Both the position numbers and the translations under genes were made by a program. From the NCBI GenBank assembly GCA_949152435.1, contig OX424572.1:47137515-47201514 (forward strand): DNA of 64,000 nucleotides, written 5' to 3'. The notes under the pieces were generated by a model. The model did not search any database, had not been told where the DNA came from, and worked only from the letters and a program-made list of their open reading frames with translations. Below are positions 9,897 to 21,990 of the stretch, in pieces (position 1 is the first letter of the stretch; every line of letters starts with the position of its first letter). Source of the DNA: Gastracanthus pulcherrimus (Eukaryota > Arthropoda > Insecta > Hymenoptera > Pteromalidae).

Positions 9897-10195
9897 GGAC
9901 CCGTCATCTTACAGCTTAGGGCGTATACAGGATAATATATTCCAAAGCAGAAAATGTTATTGTTATAAAAACCGGTGAAAGCAAATATATACTTATTCAA
10001 TGTGTTTAACAAATTAGAGTAAATAGAAAGTAAATCATAAAAAACCTATACATCGAAGTGATAAATGCAATTTAACAGTTCGGATAATCTATACTTTATG
10101 AATAATTAGTCAAATAATTTATAAAATTTGCGTCAGAAATTCAATATAAGTTATTGTTTTTAAGTTGGCTGTTTTCCTTGTGAGACGACGGGTCC
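9897..10195. repeat. About 300-bp inverted-repeat element, GGACCCGTC ends
   Basis: GGACCCGTC at 9897-9905 faces GACGGGTCC at 10187-10195. The right flank GTTCATAGTTATT matches the flank of the GGGCCCGT motif in the foldback at 1-1716, so the two loci look related. The interior is AT-rich and non-coding. Confidence 0.5.
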
Positions 10196-10800
10196 GTCAA
10201 GAATGTTCATAGTTATTTTTCAAAATAAAATATACCGTCAATGCACTAATTTCTGATTAACTAAGACTTATTTTTCATAATCATATATTTACTTATAAAT
10301 AAATCTAGTTGAAATATTGTAAACTTTAAAGACTTTAATATTATTGCCCCTTTACATGGTCGTGTATCCTATCCCCGATCCGTGAAACCCGATCTCAGTA
10401 TTCCAGTTCCGGAATTCTTGGAGGAATTGGACTCCCCCGGGGCAACACGGTTTCCGTCTCCGTGTTCAATACGTACTCCCTGATTAATGTCCGATGCGGC
10501 TGGTTCCTGATATCCCCCCCCCCCTCCTCCCTACGACGACAACTCGGCAGAGTATTGTCACAGCAGCCCCTCACCAACAGCGGTGGAGGCAACCGCTGTG
10601 GCTCGGAGCACTCTCAGTGCGCCGTGAGGGGGATCGATCCATGTATTGTGACTGCAGGTGTTGTGACTGTGGTGGTGTCGTGATGTGAAAGCGTAATTGG
10701 TCTGAACTGCTTCTTAGTTTGAATGAGCTCCCTCACTCGCCACAGTCGTATAGGATGAAAGGTACTGGGCTTCGCCAAGGTCTGGCAGTTCCCTGAGGGG
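10196..10800. other. AT-rich then GC-rich non-coding sequence
   Basis: AT-rich sequence to about 10350 is followed by a GC-rich part with a C-run near 10517. Several short overlapping open frames (10395-10688) show no family resemblance. The GC-rich part may be the 5' region of the R1-like LINE that follows. Confidence 0.4.
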
Positions 10801-10803
10801 GAT

Positions 10804-10905
10804 TATTATTATTATTATTGTTATCGTTATCGTTATCGTTATCGTTATCGTTATCGTTATAGTTATTGTTATTGATATTGTGATTGTCATTGTTATTGCT
10901 ATTGA
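10804..10905. repeat. (TTATCG)n and ATT microsatellite
   Basis: An ATT run is followed by repeated GTTATC hexamers and degenerate ATTGTT units. It produces the Ile/Thr-repeat open frame on the minus strand at 10714-11004. Confidence 0.9.
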
Positions 10906-11339
10906 TATATCTGCCCCTGCGATAGCGCCGCGTAGTCGAACGCAGGGGGCGCCTATGCCAGACAACCAGACTCGTGCCCAGGTTGCGGATGGGGGAGTGG
11001 CCACTATAATTGGTTAGCTACGAATAAATTGAATAAACAGTCGCAAACAATGGCCAACACTACACTTCACAAACGTTTACTCTTATACTCATTACATTAC
11101 ACTTACCACAATCACTACACTGAGCACAATACAGACATCTCCTATCGGACGGTACGACTAGTCGTGAGGCAGATACACAGAAAACCGCCCAATCCGATTG
11201 TTCTCGCGCCGGGACACGCTAGAAGTGCTCGAATCCCTGTCGGTTGTTTCCGTCGGCATGGACGAAGGTCTGATGTGAGCCTAGCTGTCGAGGCGGTTAG
11301 TTTCGGTGCAGGATCAGAAGCCGGCTACTTCGGACTCTG

Positions 11340-12960
11340 ATGAGGAAGTGCGTATTGGGCAGGGGGATCGGAACCCCTGTTGCTCCAGGCGAGCCCTGGC
11401 CCCTCCGTGTATTCCGGGACCAGGAAAACGAAGGCTGGGCCTCAGGGAACTGGGGTAGGATCAAAGTATCCGAAGGTACACCCGCTCCCAGCTATTTCGA
11501 CCAGCACCCTATGCACGATGCGCCGGTAAAAGAATCAAGAAAGAAAATGTTCCTACAAACCAATGAGATGAACCAGGAGGCAGGTAAATCCCATACCGGC
11601 GAGGAAGCAATGGTGGTATTGGAGCAGCTTCCTTCTCACACATTCCCGGGTGTCAAACAACAGCCCAGCCGCCTGCAGATAACAATAGCCGAGGAGTTCG
11701 TAAAGCAGGTGGACCAGCTCCTCAAATTAATTGCAGATGGGCTAAAGAGGCAGCCTGGTGTCAATAACGACATCAAGAGAAACATCCCAACCCTCGTCGA
11801 CGTTTTCGAATTTCGACGAATGGAAGGACCGCCTACGCTCGAACACCGAGATGCACTGTGCAACAGACACTCTGTGAGCTACGGCTACCTCAAGCCAGCG
11901 GCCTCAAAATAAGAGGGTGCGACCGCAAGATGGGGACTTCGATAGCACTGAGTCAGCAGTCTCTGACAAGAAGGCTAGAGCCACCGGGCCCTCGGAGATC
12001 GCCGAATTCGTGACGGTCTTGTCGTAACAGGACAAAGCTGCAGCAAAGAAACATCAGCAGCAGCAGAAATAACCTGCGCAGCAGACCGAACACAGCTGCA
12101 GCGCAAACAACAAGAGCGGCAGCAGCTGCGACAAAAACTGCAGCAGCAGTCGCAACAACAGACGTCTCAGACAGCCAGGACATCGACAAACAAGAAGAGA
12201 GAGCTTTCTGAGAAATATCCGAAGACGAAGAGGAGGAGGAGAACGCCTAGGAAGCGATCCAAGACTGTCCTTATCTAACCGGGTGATGGAGTCACCTACG
12301 CGGACGTTCTCTCGAATGTCCGCGATAAGGTCACAGCAGTGTGTCCAACGACTAATATTAAGCGTATCAGGAAAACCAGGACTGGCGACGTCCTGGTAGA
12401 GTTGGGCACAAAAAGCAACAACAAGGAGCTGGAGACTATAGGAGACTCCATCTGGAAGGTAATGGGCACGTCGGGGGCCGTAAAGATTCTGACGCCGAAG
12501 AAAAACGTGGAAGTCAGAGACCTTGATAGTTTTACCACCAAAGAAGAAGTGGAGACGGCGATCAAGAGGGTCTTTCACGAAGCAGGAGTCTCAACGGATG
12601 AGATTAGCGTTTCGCTGACCAAGCCCAACACTAGGGAGCGGCGACTGGCCATCGTAGAGATGGACCAGAAAAAGGCAGAGTTCCTCCTCGAGAAGAATCG
12701 CCTGAAAGTCGGCTACATGAACTGCCGACTGAAAAGATGGCAGCGGCTTCAGTGGTGCTTCAGATGTCTGGGTTACGGACATCAAGTGCGCTATTGTCGT
12801 GGCCCAGACAGAAACAAGTCCTGCTAAAAATGTGGCGCGGAAGATCACAAAGGAGCAGCCTGCAAGGCTACCGAAGCGAAGTGCGTCTTGTGTACTGACC
12901 TGAAAGTAGACCAAGCACAACTGAGCCACACACTGGGCTCAGGGCAGTATAGAGCGTTTC
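11340..12960 (+). pseudogene. R1-type LINE ORF1 (Gag-like) relic
   Basis: Frames at 11340-11912 and 12339-12827 form the remains of an ORF1. The second ends in a CCHC zinc knuckle (CFRCLGYGHQVRYC). An in-frame TAA at 12825 interrupts it. In the same frame a second knuckle follows (KCGAEDHKGAAC) and then a CxxC, the multi-knuckle arrangement of R1/Jockey-type ORF1 proteins, which bind the element RNA. The segment between, about 11912-12290, is Gln- and Ser-rich in the broken frames. Base composition is richer in GC than the surroundings. The ORF is disabled by several frame breaks. Confidence 0.75.
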
Positions 12961-15235
12961 GCCAACAGCCTTCTGACTCAGAGTATATCTGAGACGAAGG
13001 CTGATCTGCTGCTAATCAGCGAGCAGTACTGTGACTGGGTCGTACCTACGTGGTACAAAGACACACTTGGCATGTGAACGAACACGGGGGCGGAAGTGGC
13101 TTTGTGTGGGTGAGAAGCAAAGACGTAACTTGAGTGAGCTGCTAGTTTACTCCGAACGGCCGTATTGAGCAATTTAGGCGGAGTATGGACGAGCTGGAAG
13201 ACGCGATCCGCAAGATAGAAGGTGAGATCGTAGTCGCCGGCGACTGTAATGCGTGAGCATTGGAGTGGAGCATGCCAGTGCCGGACAACAGAGGAAAGTC
13301 TATCATAGAGATGGTATCTTGACTCAGTCTGATAGTTCTCAACGTTGGAAACATGTCGACATTCAGAAAAGTAGGGCATATTGGGACGATTCCAGACGTG
13401 TCTTTCACATCCGAAAATCTAGTGCGTAGAGTGGGACGTATGGGGCTTGGGCTACAAGATCGTGACCAAGAAACTCTGTACGCTTCCTAACCACCCTTTT
13501 CATGAGAACAACATGGCTCGAATTGTAGGCACCCTGTTCCCAACACGCCCGCCAATGCAAGACCAGGAGGTAACCGCTGAAGTAGGAGAGATCCCCTATT
13601 CTCCACCGAGGAGTTGCGGATCGTCGCAAGATGCGGAGCGGAATGGCCCTTGGGCCCGACGGGTTACCAGCTGAGATATTGAAGATTGTCGCGGTGAGAG
13701 CACCGTCTCTGCTGCTGAACATGTACAACGCGTACCTAAAGGCGGGTGTCTTAGGCACTACCTGAAAGGTTGCGCGTCTCGCGCTGATCAGCAAAGGTAA
13801 GGGAGATGATCCCCGGCTTCCGTGGTCTAACAAGCCACTGTGCATGTTGGACCACGCAGGGAAACTCTATGAGAGGTTGCTCAAACCACGGCTACATGGA
13901 GCTGTGCAAGCTACTGTTGATTTAGCCGACAACCAGTACGGCTTTAGGAAACGGCGATCCACGGTGGACGCTATACGAGAGGTAGTTCGGCTGGGAAGGA
14001 GAGCAGGGACGGGAAATCATTTTCCAGGAACATCGCGCTTCTCGTTACGCTGGACGTTAAGAACGCCTTCAACTCGGCCAGGTGGCCAGACATCTTGGAA
14101 GCGTTGAACGAGTTCAGCGTTCCAGAGTACCTCATGATGGTGATACGGGACTACCTAAAAGACCGTATTCTCCGCTATGAAACAGAAGAAGGCCAACGTG
14201 AGAAATATCTCAGCGTCGGCGTAGCATGGGGGTCGATCTTTGGCTCTGATTTTTGGAACATACTGTACAATGCCCTGATGAGACTCGGGCTACCGGAGGG
14301 TGTGTACATGATAGCATACGCTGATAACGTCTTAACTTGACAGCCACCAAGACCGACCCTTCACTGGCAAACGGATAGGGACTGTTTTTTCGATGAACGT
14401 GGGAGAGACGGTGGTTCTTGACAAGAAACGAGGCTATGTATCTGGGACTGAAACTAGATACTAAGCTTACTTTCTTTCGTTACCTGGCGAATGCAGCGGA
14501 TAAAGCGGCGATAAAGACGGCACAGCAAAGTCGTCTCATGGTGAACACGAGTGGACCTAAAGCGAGCAAGCGACGGCTGCCTACGACAGTTATAACATCC
14601 ATCTTATTGTACGGTTCTGAAATATGGGCTGATTCAATGAAGAAGAAAGCATACCGGAATCGAATGATTTCCGTTCAGCGTAGAGGAGCTTTTAGAGTCA
14701 CCAGTGCCTATCTCACGGTCTCGGGGCCCGCAGTACTCGTTATTGCGGGAATCGTATCTATCGTCCTACACGCGTCGGAGCGCCAGCGAATCTACGAGCA
14801 GAAGACATTAGAAGAGGACGAAATAATAGTCAATTGTGATGAACGGGAACGCACCATGGGAACGTGGCAATAATCTTGGACAAATACAAACAAGAGTAAA
14901 TGGACAGCCAGGCTAATAGACCAGCTGTCCTCTTGAAATTTCTGCCTGACCCAATTCCTGAGTGACCATGGGTACTTCTACTCTTACCTCAATCGTATGA
15001 GGAAGGTTCAGAACCCGAGTTGCATCTTCTGTTCCGCTGATTACTACGATGCGTTTCACAGGTTTTTCGTCTGCGCAAAGTGGAACGAAGAAAGAACAGC
15101 TCTTCTCGACTCGGTCGGATAATTCACGCCTGAGAGAATTGTGGGCGAAATGTTGTCTACCGAGAATAAGTGCGACACCCCAACATATTCCGGGAACGTC
15201 GGACGACTTCATGGAAATGGACATGGTGGGAGATG
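12960..15235 (+). pseudogene. R1-type LINE ORF2 (endonuclease and reverse transcriptase) relic
   Basis: Scattered frames preserve a non-LTR polymerase. Around 13215-13260 there is an endonuclease-like stretch. At 13640-13680 there is GPDGLPAEILK. At 13844-14107 there is KLYERLLKPRL and DNQYGFRKRRSTVDAI, followed by the region leading to the active site at 14308-14340, which reads YADN where active enzymes have YADD. At 14418-14873 there is the thumb-like region (LLYGSEIWAD, VQRRGAFRVTSAY). A C-terminal segment at about 15020-15180 reads CIFCSA and FFVCAKWNEERT. Many stops and frameshifts make it inactive. The order and motifs match the R1/Jockey group; clade R1 is my best estimate. A Kolobok-like relic begins immediately after it. 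Confidence 0.85.
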
Positions 15236-15248
15236 ATGGAACGCTTCC

Positions 15249-16682
15249 TTCAGATTTGCGGTGGATTTTTTTGGAAAAATCATTTTTTTTTTTATTTCAT
15301 TATTCGATAGCAATACTATCTAGAAATATTTTAAAACTCATATAATTAGTTCCTACAGCCGGGAACAGGCAGAAAAGAGGCAGCACCTACCGCGTTTGAG
15401 CGCGCGCGCTCGGCTGCTCCTGCAGCGGCCGGCGTTGCGCTGCCGCTACCCCCTCTCCATCTTTAATCCTAGTCCTGCTCCTATCCCCCTTCGTAAATAG
15501 CAGTTTTGGCCGCCATTTACCTAATTCAGTGCCCGCTCAGTCATCCCAAGCGTCGCGTCGTTGTGAAATTGAACCGTTGTGAAAAAGTAGTATTTTTACT
15601 ATGTGTGATCGAAAGGGCAGCAGAGAGAACGAAAATAAGCCAGGCCGATCAAGAAAACGCTCGTTTCGACCATAGAAGCTCGACCGACGACAATCCACAG
15701 CACCAATACTGCCCAGACGATTCTTGGTGCAAGTATCGTTTAGCAGCAGCACAGAATAAACTGAGTACTTTTAAGCATCTCCCCGCTTTTGACAACGATA
15801 CTCAAGCAGTACTTAAACCAATTTATGAAGACCTCACTACTGAAGATTTATTAGAAAGATGCACTGGCGCAAACACTCATGAAAGTTTTAATATAAATTT
15901 TAAGTTTAAAGAACAATAATGAAAGTTTTAATTCTTGTGTTTGGGCCATGGCTCCAAAACACACTTTTGGGAAAAAAATCGTTGAAATAGCAGCTTATAC
16001 AGCAGCATGTACTTTTAATGAAGGCTTCAGTACAGTATTAAAAATAATGAGTGTTGTGGGCGTAACAATAGGCAGTGAGGCTCAAAAATACGCTGAGAAA
16101 GTCAATGCAACGCGCGTGCGGAAAGCCGAACGGGTTGCTTCTCAGGCTTCAAAAGAAAGCAGGGTGGCCCGCAGAAACGCTAGAATACGAGAAAATGATG
16201 CTTACGAGGAAGCTGAAGGAGTTATATATGGAGCTGGCATCGCTGATTGAGTGTAAGACCCTTTTTTTCTCAAATTTTCATAAAAAAAAACTTTGAACGC
16301 GTTTTTCTCGAAACAACGCTTTTCAACTCTATCGACACGATTTAAAAAAAACTACTGCACCGATTCAGTTGAAATTTGAACAGCTTACTCCTGACATATG
16401 TTCTTTTTGTATCATCTAGGATTATAACGATCAATAAATTTTTCAAAAAGTTATAAATAATTTATGTTGCAAAAAAAGAGCCAAAAAATTCAAAAGTCCG
16501 CCATTTTGTTTTTTTCCGGTAAAAATGATATCCTAGACTATGCAATAGCCATTTTGTCAAAAAAAAATTTTATATCTTCAAAATGTGTATTTTAATATGT
16601 AAAAAGTTTGAACAATAAAGATTATTTTTTGTATGAAATAAAAATTGTTGAATAAATAGGGCAAATCCACCGCAAACCTGCC
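15249..16682 (+). mobile_element. Internally deleted Kolobok/Mutator-like transposon
   Basis: The left end CAGATTTGCGGTGGATTT (15251-15268) mirrors AAATCCACCGCAAACCTG (16663-16680). The right end abuts TTAA (16683-16686); the left border reads TTCC, which may be a mutated TTAA. The 1434-bp element holds the start and the C-terminal part of a transposase related to the one at 59203-60948. Its 3' part carries GCCATTTTG-type AT-rich sequence and no genes. It directly abuts, or is inserted at, the 3' end of the R1-like LINE. Confidence 0.7.
15601..16250 (+). pseudogene. Deletion derivative of a Kolobok/Mutator-like transposase
   Basis: An ATG at 15601 starts MCDRKGSRENENKPGRSRKR, resembling the basic N-terminus of the transposase at 59203-60948. 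After about 25 codons the sequence jumps to C-terminal sequence (STDDNPQHQYCPDD versus STDEKPQHHLCPTG), so about 380 codons are missing. The C-terminal part spans two frames: 15676-15919, then 15920-16250. The frame change is explained by a 40-bp offset duplication in which ATGAAAGTTTTAAT occurs at 15879-15892 and again at 15919-15932. The rest, including SFNSCVWAMAPK and TFGKKIVEIAAY, runs open to TGA at 16248. It cannot encode an enzyme but could be mobilised in trans. Confidence 0.8.
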
Positions 16683-16686
16683 TTAA

Positions 16687-17050
16687 CTGAGAGACGTACA
16701 TTTTCTCTCATTTTTTGAATGTCACAGTTGAGATATAGGGAACTTCTCCTTTCCGTACGGAGATGAAATGTGCCGGTTCGAATATGCATATAAATGCGAC
16801 GGGTTAGATTTAAAACTATATACATAATTTGTTTCAGATCAAGGTGGCAGCAGTTTGTCTAGACGACACAAGAACGGCACCATCCTGAGGTAATGTGATC
16901 AACAGTTCCAGGGTTGTTTATGCTAGAAGAGGAAAGGGAGGTAGGTTTTAGTGGGACGGTTTGCGATGCAGCGGCCGTGTAGTTTTCCCGCGATTTTGTT
17001 TATTTTATTTTTTTACCTAAAACCTACTGATCGAAAAAAACTTCTGAAAC
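16687..17050. other. Non-coding spacer
   Basis: I see no gene, RNA or repeat unit here. Short open frames lack any family resemblance. Confidence 0.5.
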
Positions 17051-17329
17051 ATGTACTGAATATTCAGTCAAAATTGTTTAACAGTGTACGTAAAACGGCT
17101 ATATGTACTTGGTTCCAAAAATATGTTTTATAACAATATGTGGTGCACCATGGGGTAGAGACCGTTTTAGCTCTTGTGCGTTCACTGATGTAACAAATTT
17201 ATTGAATTTTATTGAAATCTTATTCCCAAATAGGAAAAGATCTCATTTGCAAATAGGATTTAAAGATGTTATTTATCATGGTTTGATGTACTCATCGTAT
17301 CCAGTGTGTAACTAAAAAATTAATGTTCT

Positions 17330-17490
17330 GGTAACTGAAAATTCAGGTACCTCGTACTGAAAACTCAAGTTCCTTGTAACTGAGCACTCAAATTCCTTGT
17401 AACTGAAAATTCAAGGTGTGACTGAAAATTTAAGTACCTCGTAACTAAAATTTCAAGTACCTTATAACTGAAAATTCAAGTGCGTATTAA
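17330..17490. repeat. Minisatellite, about 26-bp units with TAACTGAAAATTCAAG
   Basis: About six degenerate copies of TAACTGAAAATTCAAG plus TACCTTG. A related motif in the opposite sense (CTGAATTTTCA) recurs at 19650-19860. The two stretches flank the MITE at 18525-19242. Confidence 0.8.
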
Positions 17491-18520
17491 TGAAAATTCT
17501 TTTACACGATATTGAATTGTCAAGAAAATGTACATAATTTGCATGCGTTACACGCCATATATAAGAGATAATGAGGGAAATAACGATAAGGTAATTTTTT
17601 TATTGTTGTTAGAGATTTTACGATAATCATTTACAAAAACATTGTTTCTTCGTTGAAATTTCTCCATAAATAAAAAAAAAATTAAGAAAAAAATTAAATT
17701 ATAATAAAGTTTTAATAATCTATGTATTCTAAAAACAAAACTTTATATTATAATGTATCTGTACATCGTATATAATATAATGTTGTATCACTGGTTCTAA
17801 AACAATCGGAAAATTATGAGAGCTCCTTGTGAAGTTTGAATACTGTCGAATTAAATACGTTTTTTCACGTTTTCATGTTATATAACTTCTTAGCGCCAAA
17901 GTAGGCATAAATTTGAAGAAAAATCTTGCAAAAATGTATTTATTTTAATAACATAGTTAACCCCTGTGTAAGCGTTTTCCGTTCCCGAATGCATATTTCT
18001 TTTTTACATGTTCGGAAATTGGATAACACCTCTCTGTATGTTTCCGCGGTCGCATAGAAATCGAAAGTCGAACCAAGCTTATCATAAAGAGTAAGTTGTC
18101 ACCTTTAATTTGCGTGGTCGTAGGTACTCTAAAAGTACCAGTCAAATGTATGGCTAAAAATGTCAGGACAAGAGATTCCTCGTCCTCCTGGCTATGGTAA
18201 AGACTTCGTTTGGACGAGATATCTCGGGATACTGCGCCAGAGGATTAAGCTATCCAATTTATTTGAATAACTAAATATCAATTTATATTACCTTTGAATA
18301 AATTCTATATTTTGTATAGTAATCCAAGAAGATTTCTAATATGTGCTCCAAGAGTTTCGATGAATGTAATTATCCGCAAAGATAATTACAGCTTTTAAGT
18401 TCTCTGAAAAATATGTATTTTATAATTATTTTATAATTACAAGAGATGATAAACGTAGAACTATTATATGATTATATGAATTCATCGTACCATAAGTAAT
18501 GAATTTTGGTCGCAGCCACA

Positions 18521-19246
18521 TTAAGGGGTAATGCCACTCTCACTTTTAAAAAAAAATCGATTTTCTGTTTTGCTTGAATAATGCTTAAGGTTCCTAGAAT
18601 TGATATGCAACTAGTCCCAAGTATGGAGCAGGCATCGCAGATTAAAAGTACAGTGAAAATCTCCATACTTTTATCGATTTCGAAACTTCAATTGCGTTTC
18701 TCTCGAATGAACATTTTTCAAAACGTCGGGAGGGGGGGGGGGGGATTTATTCTCATTTTTAATCCAATTGACTTGAAATTTTAACTGTAACTTCGTAATA
18801 ACATTCCTCAAAAGATGACGTAATGGATATTTGATATCATGTTTATTTCTTTTCCATAAACAATTTACCGCTGAATTTTTGGTGAAAAATGCAAGTTTAT
18901 TGTCAAAACAATTTTATTTTGTCAAAAATCAATATTTTAAAAAAGTCCTACGTCATCTTATGTATTTTTATGTTAAGTTTGAGATATACTTTGATTTTGT
19001 GTTCTAGGTTAAAAATTGTTTGAGTTAGGTGCTCCAAAACGGAGCTATCTCGGATAACATTTTTTTCGGACTTTCCACAGTACAGCCAATATTTTGTATT
19101 AAAGTGTCAATAATAAAACTTTTTACAACCTAAAAACATGTACTTCAACCCCTTATTAATGAATTTCCTGTAAACTTTCTCGTTTCCTCACAAAAAAGTA
19201 CGCAAAAACGCTTTTCTTAGAAAGCCAGAGTGGCGTTACTCCTTAA
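18521..19246. mobile_element. TTAA-bordered MITE, 718 bp
   Basis: TTAA (18521-18524) is followed by GGGGTAATGCCACTCTCAC. The mirror CCAGAGTGGCGTTACTCC is followed by TTAA (19243-19246). The terminal repeat of about 16-18 bp has a few mismatches. There is no transposase inside. TTAA borders allow either piggyBac or Kolobok mobilisation. The G-rich start and the internal text (GCGTTTCTCTCGAA) recall the Kolobok-like copies here, so I favour that origin. Confidence 0.75.
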
Positions 19247-19328
19247 GGTTCCGATGCGAAGCGTGGGGTCCTCCCCCTCCAAGCGTAGATGATCCCCTCT
19301 TCTCTGAAATGCACACCATTTCCTTTCT

Positions 19329-19358
19329 CTCTCTTTTCTCTCTCTCTCTCTCTCTCTC

Positions 19359-19437
<79 letters not shown>
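19329..19437. repeat. (TC)n microsatellite
   Basis: Over 100 bp of CT dinucleotides with rare interruptions. It explains the Ser/Leu and Arg/Glu repeat frames on both strands. Confidence 0.98.
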
Positions 19438-19439
<2 letters not shown>

Positions 19440-19629
19440 TGATCATGAAAACGTTTAACTACTATATTGCAAGAAAAAACCATAAATGTTAGTAATATTT
19501 TCAAATTGTATCTTCCTCAAATCTAGCTATTCTGTCACAATCTGCTTACCTATATTCTCTTATAATATTATTTTTACATTATTGTAAAATTTTCTTAGTT
19601 TTATCATTTACATATACATGGATGAACAA

Positions 19630-19860
19630 TGTACTTGAATTGGTATTATTCAATCACCGACACCTGAATTTTCAGTACAATGTACATGAATTTCTTATTC
19701 AGTCACCAAAGACTGAATTGTTAAGTAAAATATACATAAATTTTTATTTTTCAATCACTGAAACCTGCATTTTCAATACCATGGACATGAATTTCTTATT
19801 CAATCACCGAAAACTGAATTTTCATGTACATTGTGTAACTGAATGGGACTGAATATTCAC
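19630..19860. repeat. Degenerate repeat, about 80-bp units
   Basis: CTGAATTTTCA, TACATGAATTTCTTATTCA and CACCGAAAACTGAA recur about three times. The motif is the reverse complement of the array at 17330-17490. Confidence 0.65.
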
Positions 19861-19984
19861 CAAATTTTTCACAGTGTAGACATATAAAGTAGGTATAGAT
19901 ATAGACTACGTCTCAAGATAGAGTTGGCATTCCCAGTTTAGAAAAATACAAACTGTTGCAAGAGGACTTTCTATATCTCTCTAG

Positions 19985-20065
19985 TCTCCGTGGCTCAGTG
20001 GTAAATAGAAACACCGAAGGACTCGCAATTAAAAGATTCTAGGTTCATACTTCACTGAGAGCAAT
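19985..20065 (+). repeat. Degenerate tRNA-like sequence
   Basis: CCGTGGCTCAGTGG resembles a Pol III box A, and TAGGTTCATACTTC, about 50 bp later, a decayed box B. The spacing is tRNA-like but the stems do not form, so this is a tRNA-derived repeat or pseudogene, not a tRNA gene. Confidence 0.45.
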
Positions 20066-20074
20066 TTATTTTAA

Positions 20075-20300
20075 ACTTTTTTGACGACTCCGGACCGTCG
20101 CTATCATATTGTTTGAATCTAATACGACGTCGCGATCATCGGTATAGATGACGTCAATCCAGGTGTAAGCTGTGTGCGTATGATGAGTCGCACCATGACA
20201 GCAGATCCGCGTTTAGATCACCTATTATGACTTTGTAGCTGAAGTCCGCGAAGAACCTAATCAGGTAATCCCGCAGACCCGGGTTCTGGAGATAGTGCAC
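20075..20300 (-). pseudogene. LINE endonuclease fragment
   Basis: Read on the minus strand, the sequence gives FADFSYKVIIGDLNADLLS. The GDLNA core is the central motif of the endonuclease/exonuclease/phosphatase fold used by non-LTR retrotransposons. A second frame nearby gives DVIYTDDRDVVLDSNN, plausible downstream endonuclease sequence after a frameshift. The fragment abuts a BEL/Pao relic in the opposite orientation. Confidence 0.6.
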
Positions 20301-20319
20301 TTAAAGACGTCGAGACTGT

Positions 20320-21790
20320 AGCTTCACCATCGATACGCAGCTTCTACATTGACGACACCGTGTTCCCTATCCCCGCCTTCCACTACCAGATGCAACGTCA
20401 CATGACTACTGCATGCGTTACCAAACGCACCATCATTGGTGAAATTGCACGACTGTACGACCCGCTGGGACTGCCCATCCCAGTCACAGTCCGGCCTAAG
20501 CTCCTGATGCAGCTGATGTGAATTGCTGAGAAAAACTGGGAAGCTCCAGTAGACGATAGCACCCGCCAACAGTGGGCAGTTTTCAGAGAACAACTGACTG
20601 CTCTCGAGCAGCTGCGAGTGCCTCGCTTGCTGGGCACGACCAGCAGTACCTGCTGGACTCTCCACGACTTTACCGATACCTCTGAAAAGGCGTATGCAGC
20701 AGCTGACTATCTCGTAATTTACGACCAGAAAGCTGGATTGCACTCTAACTCGATTGCAGGATTCTGTGAAGGGTGCAAAGTGACTTGGGATACATCATGT
20801 CACACGTCTTCTGTTGGACTGACTCGCAGATCATATTAGCTCGGCTCGAAGGATTGCCAAAACTCTGAAGAGCGTTCATAGCCAATCGAATCAGTGAGGC
20901 CCTGACATCTGATCACATTACACGAGGCTTGACCCCAAGCCAGCTTCAGTCCAATGAACTCTGGTGGACAGGGCCACAGCAGCTCTTCAAGGACTCCAGA
21001 ATATCGACGGAACAGCACGAAGACGTGACGGTGTTGGAAGAATGGACTGCGACAGCCACTTTCCATACTGCAGCTGAAGAGACATTGGAATCACTCATGA
21101 TCGATTTTTTATGTACAAGAATTGGTACGTGTCTTGTGTTTTATATATAGGTCGCAGTCGAACATCTATTTATCGGCAGCGGAACATCTCTCGTTGATTC
21201 TACGAGCTGAGGAACTGGAGCAGACTCGACTCCGCCTCACCTTGGCTGTCCAGGCAGATAACATTCACCAGGCAATTGTTCTGCTACGTGCAGGTAGAAC
21301 CCTACATCTATCAAGCCCGCTTCGTCGACTTCTGCCATTTTTAGATGATAATGGCCTACTGAGAGTCGGGGGCCGACTGCAATACTCGTTCTTGATGCAG
21401 AACGAGAAGCACCCGATAATCATCCCCAGAAGCAGTCACCACGCTGAGCTGCTCACCAGGAACGCTCATCTTGCCACTCAACCTGCTCAGGGAGACCGTC
21501 CTGTTGACCGACGACCTGCTGCCTCCACTCAAATGGCCCCTTGCTCGAATCGAAGCTCTACACATGGGCCCAGATGGTTTCGTTATGGTAACTATGATGC
21601 ACACTGCCACAACGATGCTGCAACGACCTCTGACAAGGTTCAGTCGACTGCCCATCAACGGATCAGCTGCTTCACATTTTTCGACCTGAAACGCCGATTC
21701 CAGCAATGCGTAGCGCAGCATCTGATGGGGAGCCGTGATGGCGGACGGCAGTATCGACTCCAGCGAAGATACGATGGCTAACACCTCTCT
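20320..21790 (+). pseudogene. BEL/Pao retrotransposon pol relic
   Basis: Successive broken frames follow BEL/Pao polyprotein order. Between 20335 and 20840, RTIIGEIARLYDPLGL with PVTVRP is the conserved BEL/Pao block after the reverse transcriptase, ending in TDTSEKAYAAADY of the RNase H region. At 20840-21110 there is FIANRISEALTSDHI and ITRGLTPSQLQSNELWWTGP. At 21150-21470 there is the zinc-binding start of the integrase (PFLDDNGLLRVGGRL, EKHPIIIPRSSHH). The catalytic integrase part at 21470-21780 is only faintly recognisable. Stops, for example within MQLM at 20520, and several frame shifts make it defunct. No LTRs were found on either side. Confidence 0.85.
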
Positions 21791-21990
21791 TACACTTCGA
21801 CCCATACACAAAATCTATATTATTGCCACATTCTAGATGCCTATCACCAATATTCTTTCAAATCAATACTTTTCTATATTTTTTTTTTAATTTTAACTAT
21901 CTCGTGGACTATATAACCGTTTCGCTGACTAACTTCAATGAGGCGAGCGGCATGTTTGGACCGTTTGAATTCGGCGCGCTTTCGCGCTTT

